DNA of 5,886 nt from Microcaldota archaeon (GTDB taxonomy: Archaea > Micrarchaeota > Micrarchaeia > Norongarragalinales > UBA10210), in the NCBI GenBank assembly GCA_013331595.1, contig DUGE01000096.1:1-5886 (forward strand), written 5' to 3'. Both the position numbers and the translations under genes were made by a program. This document shows positions 1 to 4,695 of this stretch, in pieces (positions within the stretch are counted from its first letter, which is position 1; the number at the start of each line of letters is the position of its first letter). The notes under the pieces were generated by a model, which saw nothing but the letters and a program-made list of their open reading frames with translations, did not search any database and was not told where the DNA came from.

Positions 1-65
1 TTTACGCAAATCTAACTAGAGCTTAAGGTTGTTCTAATGAAAGATTACAAACGAGATGGTTAACT

Positions 66-542
66 ATGCTAAAACATTTTTACGTTACGTTGCTCGACTT
101 GCCAGAAGCTCTTCCATTCGCATTCATGCCGTCAGGCAAGTTTGAAGAAATGGAGTCAGACGCTAAAAACGAGGAGGCAGCTGAAAAAAAACTCTTAGCA
201 TTCACGATACAACTAATGCAAAACTTTGGTGAGGATTACGCCTACATAGGCGAAGACGTGATAGGCGAAAAGTTCTACAGGCGCTTCCTACTGGAGAAAA
301 ACGGCTTTTTTGAGATAATGACGGGAATTCCGGCAGTTGTGAGCGCGCATTTCACAACCCAAGACCGGGCTCAAAAATTTGCCGAAGCACTGAAAAAGAC
401 AATCACGACGCAGGTCAAGGAAGACAAAGCCAAGCTTGTGCTCAACCAATCCGTCGAGGTTAGTGAGGATGAGGAAAGCAAGCTTACGTTCGAAAAATGG
501 GAAAAACTTCGGGACATCCGCTCGGGAGTAGAAGAAAAGTAA
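66..542 (+). CDS. Hypothetical acidic protein, first gene of an operon with a V4R protein
   Basis: A 158-residue protein I do not recognise. It is probably cytoplasmic: there is no signal peptide or membrane segment. Residues 1-20 form a short hydrophobic stretch rich in L, P and F, followed by a Glu/Lys/Ala-rich helical region (about 25-50), a central aromatic part with YAYIGEDVIGEKFYRRF (about 58-74) and GFFEIMTGIPAVVSAHFTT (about 80-98), and a highly charged Glu/Lys C-terminal third that looks helical. The alternation of strand-like and helical parts suggests one small alpha/beta domain. The start at 66 is the only usable one: an in-frame TAA lies at 24-26 with no ATG in between. A weak SD-like GATGGT sits at 55-60. 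The stop is 15 bases before the V4R gene, which has a good SD, so the two are almost certainly co-transcribed and may act together. No function is assigned. Confidence 0.85.
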   Translation: MLKHFYVTLLDLPEALPFAFMPSGKFEEMESDAKNEEAAEKKLLAFTIQLMQNFGEDYAYIGEDVIGEKFYRRFLLEKNGFFEIMTGIPAVVSAHFTTQDRAQKFAEALKKTITTQVKEDKAKLVLNQSVEVSEDEESKLTFEKWEKLRDIRSGVEEK

Positions 543-545
543 AAA

Positions 546-553
546 GGTAGGGG
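546..553 (+). promoter_or_regulatory. Shine-Dalgarno of the V4R gene
   Basis: GGTAGGGG lies in the 15-base gap after the upstream stop, four bases before ATG 558. It supports that start and independent translation initiation of the second gene within an operon. Confidence 0.6.
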
Positions 554-557
554 AAAA

Positions 558-1088
558 ATGCTATCCAGTTTCTTCAAGAGGCTTCTCATGGGAAGGCAGC
601 TCGAGTTTACCGAAGGGGATATTGAAATTCTTGACACAAAATTCACGATGCACTCACTCAGCCACTATTTCAACTGGAGGGAAACCGTCAAAGGCCGCCA
701 TGACGGGGAAGGACTCAAGGAAATGTACGACATTGGAAAGATGACTGGAAAAGAAATGGCCAAGTCATACAAAGACAAGTTCAAAATCGGCGGGGGCGAA
801 TCGGCAAACTTCTGGAAAAACCTGCTTGAACTCAGCGGACTGGGAAAAGTGCAAGTAATCAGCCCGCAGGAAGGCGGCAAAGTCCTCATACAGATAGAAT
901 CAGCTTTCGCACGCCACTACACCAGCAAGAAAGGGAAAGGCGAGGAAAACGTCGACGAATACCTGGTGGGAATGCTTACCGGGGTCTTTGAAGAAATGTA
1001 CGAACGGGAGCTAGTAGGAAAAGAAACCAAATGCACGGCAATAGGCCAGCCTTACTGTGAAATTATAATAAAACCATTAGAAGGTTAA
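558..1088 (+). CDS. V4R (4-vinyl reductase) domain protein
   Basis: A 176-residue protein with the hallmarks of the V4R domain, a small-molecule-binding fold (related to BchJ and to the sensor part of some regulators) found in many stand-alone archaeal proteins. Visible features are an N-terminal helix (residues 1-15), a long helical segment with DIGKMTGKEMAKSYKDKF (about 58-75), a helix NFWKNLLELSGLGKV (84-98), a strand pair around VQVISPQEGGKVLIQIESAFA (98-118), a helix EYLVGMLTGVFEEMYERELVG (134-154), and the characteristic ending with C159 and C167 in KCTAIGQPYCEIIIK. The C-x7-C pair with Gly in between is the best family signature. The length fits a single V4R domain with no DNA-binding or enzymatic partner domain. 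It is translated 15 bases after the unknown upstream protein. The actual ligand cannot be read from the sequence; a hydrophobic or metal/tetrapyrrole-type ligand is possible, and reductase activity should not be assumed. Confidence 0.75.
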   Translation: MLSSFFKRLLMGRQLEFTEGDIEILDTKFTMHSLSHYFNWRETVKGRHDGEGLKEMYDIGKMTGKEMAKSYKDKFKIGGGESANFWKNLLELSGLGKVQVISPQEGGKVLIQIESAFARHYTSKKGKGEENVDEYLVGMLTGVFEEMYERELVGKETKCTAIGQPYCEIIIKPLEG

Positions 1089-1100
1089 TGAGAACAAGTT

Positions 1101-1196
1101 TCACTTTAGAAAGCGAGATTTTTTGTTAAGTGAGCCGCAGTGCTTGCACTTCTTTCTATTTCCGTTGAACCATTTTTTGCAACCAGGACAAAACAT
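1101..1196 (-). CDS. 31-residue mini zinc-ribbon protein
   Basis: A very short gene that translates to a clear zinc ribbon: CPGC at residues 3-6 and CKHC at 17-20, i.e. C-x2-C-x10-C-x2-C, with a WF pair (9-10) between the knuckles and a basic Lys/Arg-rich remainder (about a third of residues). The four Cys would bind one Zn(II); the basic surface suggests nucleic-acid or ribosome contact, by analogy with other tiny archaeal zinc ribbons (inference). Support for it being real: the Cys pattern, ATG at 1196-1194, and an SD GGCGGTG (1207-1201) that differs at one base from GGAGGTG and stands four bases from the ATG. It ends 12 bases from the convergent V4R stop. The start lies directly behind a structured RNA element with a T7 tract, so expression may be controlled by that leader. 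No specific family name is assigned. Confidence 0.65.
   Translation of the reverse strand: MFCPGCKKWFNGNRKKCKHCGSLNKKSRFLK
1119..1124 (+). terminator. Possible T-run terminator of the V4R operon
   Basis: A run of six T on the + strand lies about 30 bases past the V4R stop. Archaeal RNA polymerase can stop at such runs without a hairpin. It is also the Lys-Lys codon pair of the oppositely oriented zinc-ribbon gene, so it may simply be coding sequence. Confidence 0.35.
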
Positions 1197-1200
1197 TTTG

Positions 1201-1207
1201 CACCGCC
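1201..1207 (-). promoter_or_regulatory. Shine-Dalgarno of the mini zinc ribbon
   Basis: On the minus strand GGCGGTG, a 6/7 match to GGAGGTG, four bases upstream of ATG 1196. It starts two bases after the T7 tract of the upstream RNA element, so read-through past that tract is needed to place this SD on a transcript coming from the structured leader. Confidence 0.6.
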
Positions 1208-1209
1208 AG

Positions 1210-1310
1210 AAAAAAAGTCAACGCGGAGGATGCCTGAAGAGGAGAACTAGGAACCCCAAGGAGAACCCTCTTCGGAGGCGATAGGCAAAACCCCAACCCT
1301 CCGCGTTGAA
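1210..1310 (-). ncRNA. Candidate structured RNA: leader of the zinc-ribbon gene or stand-alone ncRNA
   Basis: About 100 bases closed by a perfect 12-bp helix (1218-1229 with 1298-1309; one strand reads CAACGCGGAGG in its core). Inside, GCCTGAAGAGG (1232-1242) can pair with 1267-1279, leaving a 2-base bulge, and an inner hairpin 1247-1251/1256-1260 caps it inside a purine-rich internal loop made of two near-copies of AGGAGAAC (1240-1247 and 1259-1266). The same GCCT could instead pair with a second AGGC at 1283-1286. In minus orientation the closing helix is followed by one base and seven U (1216-1210), terminator-like, then the SD of the zinc-ribbon gene; this makes minus my preferred strand. 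Against it, on the plus strand CCTC-TTCG-GAGG (1267-1278) would form a classic cUUCGg tetraloop and the purine-rich loops look more RNA-like. It does not match tRNA, 5S, SRP or RNase P RNA as I know them. Strand is uncertain; that it is structured is much surer. Confidence 0.55.
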
Positions 1311-1336
1311 CTAATTATACATGTTTACAGGAAAGT

Positions 1337-1344
1337 CAAATAAG
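1337..1344 (-). promoter_or_regulatory. Weak TATA candidate for the structured RNA / zinc-ribbon transcript
   Basis: CTTATTTG on the minus strand is about 28 bases upstream of the 5' end of the structured RNA (around 1312), which is the archaeal TATA distance. The match to a consensus TATA box is poor. It lies next to the palindrome at 1349-1365, so one operator could serve both this promoter and that of the FIST gene. Confidence 0.25.
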
Positions 1345-1348
1345 TTTG

Positions 1349-1365
1349 GTTGATAAAAAATCAAC
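1349..1365. promoter_or_regulatory. Inverted-repeat operator candidate upstream of the first FIST regulator
   Basis: GTTGAT-AAAAA-ATCAAC is a perfect 6+5+6 inverted repeat. It sits just upstream of the TATA box at 1372-1378. Its right half continues into a second palindrome, AACT-AAA-AGTT (1363-1373; counting A1367-1370, the full string is AACTAAAAGTT), that runs into the TATA box. Binding here would interfere with or assist TBP/TFB. The downstream gene encodes a winged-helix regulator, so autoregulation is the simplest reading (inference). Confidence 0.45.
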
Positions 1366-1375
1366 TAAAAGTTTA
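1357..1375 (+). repeat. 19-bp promoter element, copy 1
   Basis: AAAATCAACT-N3-AGTTTA overlapping the start of the TATA box of the wHTH-FIST gene. A second copy with 16 of 19 bases the same is at 4612-4630, in the same orientation relative to the downstream gene. Only the central three bases differ (AAA here, TTT there). Confidence 0.55.
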
Positions 1376-1378
1376 AAA
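1372..1378 (+). promoter_or_regulatory. TATA box of the first wHTH-FIST gene (near-leaderless)
   Basis: TTTAAAA is preceded by a purine-rich BRE-like stretch. Its centre (about 1375) lies 29 bases before ATG 1404, which puts the transcription start at or within a few bases of the start codon. There is no SD in front of the ATG, as expected for a leaderless archaeal mRNA. This favours ATG 1404 over the in-frame ATG at 1428. Confidence 0.6.
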
Positions 1379-1403
1379 GCACGTCACTTAAGATTAATAA
1401 AGC

Positions 1404-2927
1404 ATGAGAATCCCAACAACAATAAACATGAAGGCAGACACGCGGGACGCCATAGTCACTACGCTAGCCGAAAAATGGCCGTTGAGTGCGAAAGAGGTCT
1501 ATTCGGAAGTTAAGGAAAACCAAGGATTGAATATCACATATCAGGGTATTCACAAGGTTCTAAACCAGTTGGTTGACGAGCGAACGGTAGTAATTCAGGA
1601 CAGGAAGTACCTCCTGAGCGCAGAATGGGTAAAAACATTAAAAAAATTCGCGGAAACAGCCGAAAAAAACTATTTGAAAGAAAAGAACGCGCCATATTTA
1701 CAGGTAGGAACTGGAAGTTCGATAGAAAATGATGCATTCTATGCAGGTAGGGAAGCGGCAGAGAAAGCATTAAAACAAATTAATCATCAGATTAACAATA
1801 ACCTTAGACTAGTTCTGGTGTTCGCTTCGGGATCATACGACGATTATGATGAAATTCTTAAAGGCATTAGAAGCATCACTAAAAGTGCACCACTAGCAGG
1901 TTGCAGTACACTAGGAGAAATAAATAACAAACGACTCGAAAAAAGCGTTACTACGATAGTTTTTTCAGCTGACGAAAGTATTTTTTCAGCAAAAATTATT
2001 CCGATAACAATACCAAGATATAACGAAGCCAAAACATTCGAAGAATCTTTCAAAATACTTCAGCAGAAAACGAAACTTAACCAGAAGTTTCCCGAGGTAG
2101 GGTTGATTTTTTTTCCAGGATATTCAAGAGAAAATAGTTTTAGAGTATTAACAACAGAATTCCTACGTGAGTTTTCAAATAAATTTAGTCCGATGTTTCC
2201 AATTACCGGTTGCTTGTCAGGGCAATGGTCGTTTAATACAACAAAACAGTTTTGTAATGATAAAATTTACTCCGACCAAGCAGTTTTTGTTGCAATTTAC
2301 ACGAGATTAAAAGTTGGAACGAGAAGAAGCCATGGTTATGAGGCGATTAGTGGTGTTCGATATAAATTGAAAGTTAGAGGCGGCATTGTTAAAGAAATGG
2401 CAAGAATAAGGAAAGGCATAGTAGGAGAATATAAGCCCGCAAGAGAAGTTTACACAAAAGATTCTGGAATGACTATCAGCGAACTTACTGCATTGCCAGA
2501 AATTAGAGCATTACTAGCGCAAAACAAAACCCTCCCAATAACTAGAATTGCTGACTCCATACACGGTTACCCAGCAGTCTTGACGGAGGATGGAATACAA
2601 TTTAATAATACATTTGAAGATGGAGACATTGTTGAGATTAGCCGAACAACGCCCGAAAAGGCGATTAGTGCAACAAAAGAGGCAGTAAAAGAAGCAATAG
2701 CGCAGGGCAGTATTAAATCACCAAATTTTGTTCTACTCTTTTCTTGCGCAAGCCTACTCGCTATACTTGAACCACATAATCTCGATGAAATCGAAAAAAT
2801 AAAAAAACAGTTAAACAATGTTCAAATTGCGGGCTGTTATAATTTGGCCGAAATTGGTCCACTCTCCACACAGCAGGCAAACGGCACGGTTGTCGCGCTT
2901 GTTTTCGGCAACGAATTGCGCGAATAA
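1404..2927 (+). CDS. wHTH-FIST one-component sensor/regulator (paralogue 1)
   Basis: A 507-residue protein, probably cytoplasmic and DNA-binding. Residues about 11-80 form a winged helix: EKWPLSAKEVYSEV as first helices, NITYQGIHKVLNQLVDE (43-59) as turn and recognition helix, and TVVIQDRKYLLS (61-72) as wing. The rest is a full FIST sensor. FIST_N begins at VGTGSS (101-106), with FYAGREAAEKAL, LVLVFASGSYDDYDEILKGI (136-155), GCSTLGEI (166-173) and ITGCLSGQWS (267-276). FIST_C ends with LLFSCAS (444-450) and IAGCYNLAEIGPL (475-487). FIST domains are proposed small-molecule, perhaps amino-acid, sensors of signal-transduction proteins; fusion to a winged helix makes this a likely ligand-controlled transcription factor. 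There is no membrane segment, kinase or methyl-accepting part. It is convergent with its paralogue, stops three bases apart. The centre of the gene (about 1780-2820) is markedly AT-rich (27-37% GC in sampled 60-base rows), while the wHTH part (57% in 1441-1500) and the last 100 bases (about 50%) are not. An internal T8 (2107-2114) does not break the frame. Confidence 0.88.
   Translation: MRIPTTINMKADTRDAIVTTLAEKWPLSAKEVYSEVKENQGLNITYQGIHKVLNQLVDERTVVIQDRKYLLSAEWVKTLKKFAETAEKNYLKEKNAPYLQVGTGSSIENDAFYAGREAAEKALKQINHQINNNLRLVLVFASGSYDDYDEILKGIRSITKSAPLAGCSTLGEINNKRLEKSVTTIVFSADESIFSAKIIPITIPRYNEAKTFEESFKILQQKTKLNQKFPEVGLIFFPGYSRENSFRVLTTEFLREFSNKFSPMFPITGCLSGQWSFNTTKQFCNDKIYSDQAVFVAIYTRLKVGTRRSHGYEAISGVRYKLKVRGGIVKEMARIRKGIVGEYKPAREVYTKDSGMTISELTALPEIRALLAQNKTLPITRIADSIHGYPAVLTEDGIQFNNTFEDGDIVEISRTTPEKAISATKEAVKEAIAQGSIKSPNFVLLFSCASLLAILEPHNLDEIEKIKKQLNNVQIAGCYNLAEIGPLSTQQANGTVVALVFGNELRE
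2794..2807 (-). terminator. U-rich terminator candidate for the minus-strand FIST gene
   Basis: On the minus strand this reads T7-A-T6, about 125 bases beyond the stop of the minus-strand FIST gene and inside the 3' end of the opposite one. It is the strongest T tract downstream of that gene. If used, the two convergent mRNAs overlap at their 3' ends. It also encodes part of an Ile/Lys-rich helix on the other strand, so it may be coincidental. Confidence 0.35.
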
Positions 2928-2930
2928 CGC

Positions 2931-4529
2931 TTATTCGCTTATCAGTTCTTTCGAAATTCCTATGGCTACTATCGTCTGGTTGTGCTGGCCAATCGTTCCG
3001 GATGGGATTAACGCCTGTTCTCCGTGCGTGTAAAAGCCGATTATTTTCGATTCGGGCAGTTCTTTCTTGAATACTTGGAATTCCGAGCCTGGCTCGCGGT
3101 TTTTTAGCCGCAATGCCCTCGGGCGCGAGCCGCAGTCAAACAAAAGCACCACCGGAATGTCTGGACCCAGTTGTCCTTTAACGTCACTCAACACGCGTTT
3201 AGTCGAAGCCAAGATACTCTTGTCGTCAGAGTCCATCAAAACCAAGAGCGAGTTTTGAGGCACGTTATTGAGAAAAGACAAGGAAAGGTCCGGATTGACG
3301 TGGAAAGGGGTTTTAATCCAGTAGTGCCCGAGAGGATCTGCTATGCCGTAAGGGCGCTGGACAACCTCATCAAAAAGCTTCGTTCTTAACTCATGCATGG
3401 ACATTCCCAGCATTTTAGCGTATACTTTAGCGGCAGGCTTGCCGTCCAAAGTAAAAACACGATTGCCCCTACTTTTCGAAGCAAGAGCTTGTTTTCTCGT
3501 TGGCTTCAGCCCATGGGTTATACTGAAAGCAATCTTCAGATCAGATAATACAGTTACCACAATGCAGGAGTCTTTATACGCGCGGCCATTGGCAAACTGA
3601 TAGGTCTGCCTAAACATTGCCGAATCACTGGACGACCCGCCGAAAAGCGGCGACAAACCGGTTGCGTTTTGAATGCCTTTCAGCATTTCCTCTTCGTTGG
3701 GCTGGTATTTTTGTGTTGGACCTGGAAAGAGGGTAATCAAAAGGTAGGGCTTGGTTTTCAAAAGCTCGCTTGGCTGCTTGCGCTTTACCGCCAAAAATCG
3801 CATGTACCGCTCGAGATACGGGTCAAGCATCTTCAAATCTTTAGTCGCGGCTTCTGCCGCAGATTTTCCTGCAGTGAAAAAATCTTTGCTCGCTCCGTCT
3901 TCCACACCGACTCCAAAAGAGACGTGATCGCTGGCTAGCGCTAGAACCGAGCAAGAATTGAAGAAACACCCTTTATCAGATATCTCTCCGTCAGTCGTGC
4001 ACCCAACCCAGCGGCAACGCGGGTTCTTTCCCTTCAAAACATGGTTTACAGCACTTACTAGCGCGTTTATGCTCTCATCGTCCTTTCCATAGGTGGCGCC
4101 ATGGCAAAAAACAAACGCAAAATCCGGGGGTTTTGCAAGCTCTCTAACCGCCTCTTCCGCAGCTTTTCTCCCAGCCTTAGAGGGATCGGCATCGTGAGAA
4201 GCGCCAGTGCCAGCTCGAATGTAACTAAGCGGCTCAACGTTTCCAGTGTAACGCCGTTCTATCGATTCGCTCGTTAAGCGCATTTCCCTAATCCAATCTA
4301 AACTAAGCGCATATTTCATGTCTTGCAGAGTGACAACCCGCTCTTCTACAAGCAAACGCAATGCCTTGTGAACCCCCTGATACGTAACGTTTGGAAAGTC
4401 TTGGCGGATAGCCGAGTATAAATGCCTTGCATTAAGCGGCCACCGCTCGCTAAGAACTCTGATTATGTCACTCCTAAGGCTATGCTCGGAATACACTAAC
4501 CCCGAGATGGAAGATGACCTAATGCCCAT
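2931..4529 (-). CDS. wHTH-FIST one-component sensor/regulator (paralogue 2)
   Basis: A 532-residue paralogue of the convergent gene. The winged helix spans about residues 18-80: SERWPLNARHLYSAI, NVTYQGVHKALRLLVEE (47-63) as recognition helix, VVTLQDMKYALS (65-76) as wing. The match to the paralogue's WPL-A-YS, TYQG-HK-L-LV-ER and QD-KY-LS positions is very close, so both probably read similar DNA sites. FIST_N follows: RAGTGAS (105-111), KAGRKAAEEAV, FAFVFCHGATYGKDDESINALV (138-159), GCTTDGEI (176-183), PLFGGSSSD (294-302). FIST_C closes with VVLLFDCGSR (460-469) and IIGFYTHGEQALIPSGTIG (496-514). The FIST parts differ much more than the winged helices, so the ligands may differ. It carries about 20 extra residues between the FIST_N halves (about 232-258, Lys/Arg-rich) compared with paralogue 1. 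GC content is ordinary (45-55% in sampled rows). It is transcribed from a TATA box at 4573-4565; ATG 4529 has no strong SD. Confidence 0.88.
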   Translation of the reverse strand: MGIRSSSISGLVYSEHSLRSDIIRVLSERWPLNARHLYSAIRQDFPNVTYQGVHKALRLLVEERVVTLQDMKYALSLDWIREMRLTSESIERRYTGNVEPLSYIRAGTGASHDADPSKAGRKAAEEAVRELAKPPDFAFVFCHGATYGKDDESINALVSAVNHVLKGKNPRCRWVGCTTDGEISDKGCFFNSCSVLALASDHVSFGVGVEDGASKDFFTAGKSAAEAATKDLKMLDPYLERYMRFLAVKRKQPSELLKTKPYLLITLFPGPTQKYQPNEEEMLKGIQNATGLSPLFGGSSSDSAMFRQTYQFANGRAYKDSCIVVTVLSDLKIAFSITHGLKPTRKQALASKSRGNRVFTLDGKPAAKVYAKMLGMSMHELRTKLFDEVVQRPYGIADPLGHYWIKTPFHVNPDLSLSFLNNVPQNSLLVLMDSDDKSILASTKRVLSDVKGQLGPDIPVVLLFDCGSRPRALRLKNREPGSEFQVFKKELPESKIIGFYTHGEQALIPSGTIGQHNQTIVAIGISKELISE

Positions 4530-4564
4530 TACAAATCAACTCAGCACAAATAACTTGGCGACCG

Positions 4565-4573
4565 AAATTTATA
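4565..4573 (-). promoter_or_regulatory. TATA box of the minus-strand wHTH-FIST gene
   Basis: Minus strand TATAAATTT, an excellent archaeal TATA box, centred about 41 bases upstream of ATG 4529. This implies a start near 4544 and a leader of roughly 15 bases. An ATCAAC half-site (4535-4540) would fall in that short leader. Confidence 0.6.
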
Positions 4574-4611
4574 GGGAGTAGCTTCCCCATCCTTCGTTCC
4601 TCCTCAAGAAT

Positions 4612-4630
4612 AAAATCAACTTTTAGTTTA
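4612..4630 (+). repeat. 19-bp promoter element, copy 2
   Basis: AAAATCAACT-N3-AGTTTA, 16/19 identical to 1357-1375 and likewise running into a TATA box on the + strand, here that of the subtilase. Its core AACT-TTT-AGTT is the reverse complement of the AACTAAAAGTT core of copy 1, so the 11-bp palindrome is fully conserved. A further AATCAAC half-site lies at 4636-4642, 22 bases (two helical turns) downstream, so half-sites flank the TATA box. Confidence 0.55.
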
Positions 4631-4636
4631 TTAAAA
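4627..4636 (+). promoter_or_regulatory. TATA box of the subtilase gene
   Basis: TTTATTAAAA on the + strand, about 63 bases before the GTG start, predicts a transcription start near 4657 and a leader of roughly 37 bases. It overlaps the end of the 19-bp element, exactly as the TATA box of the first FIST gene does. The predicted start falls inside the left arm of the hairpin over the start codon, so the true start must be at or before 4655 for the whole hairpin to be on the mRNA. Confidence 0.45.
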
Positions 4637-4654
4637 ATCAACCGAACAATTATT

Positions 4655-4695
4655 ACTTTTCACCCAGCCTTTCACTAGGTCGGGGGTTGAAAAGT
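4655..4695 (+). promoter_or_regulatory. Hairpin covering the SD and GTG start of the subtilase
   Basis: ACTTTTCA-CCC (4655-4665) pairs with GGG-T-TGAAAAGT (4684-4695): 11 base pairs with one bulged T (4687). An inner stem GCCT/AGGT (4667-4670/4677-4680, one G-U) closes a six-base loop. The right arm includes most of the SD (GGGGGT, 4682-4687) and the first two bases of the GTG start (4694-4696), so the folded mRNA would hide both. This is a candidate translational switch (inference from sequence). Confidence 0.5.

Noticed and set aside
37..63. Eight-codon reading frame ending two bases before the first gene, possible leader peptide
   Set aside because: Too short to judge, only a weak SD, no attenuator-like structure or run of one amino acid.
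371..646. Minus-strand 91-codon Ser-rich frame across the junction of the first two genes
   Set aside because: Shadow frame: Ser/Leu-rich because the true strand is Glu/Lys-rich; no SD, no family match.
1210..1310. The structured RNA as SRP RNA, RNase P RNA, tRNA or a C/D or H/ACA guide RNA
   Set aside because: Too short for SRP or RNase P RNA and none of their conserved cores seen; no T-arm or acceptor pattern; CTGA occurs once but no matching C box; no ACA at the proper 3' distance.
1314..1339. Bacterial-like promoter on the minus strand: TTGACT (1339-1334) and TATAAT (1319-1314)
   Set aside because: The spacer is only 14 bases instead of about 17, and the other promoters in the window are of archaeal type; in an AT-rich gap the match is likely chance.
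2107..2114. T8 run in FIST gene 1 as a frameshift or internal terminator
   Set aside because: The FIST motifs continue in one frame on both sides, so the gene is intact; internal termination cannot be judged from sequence.
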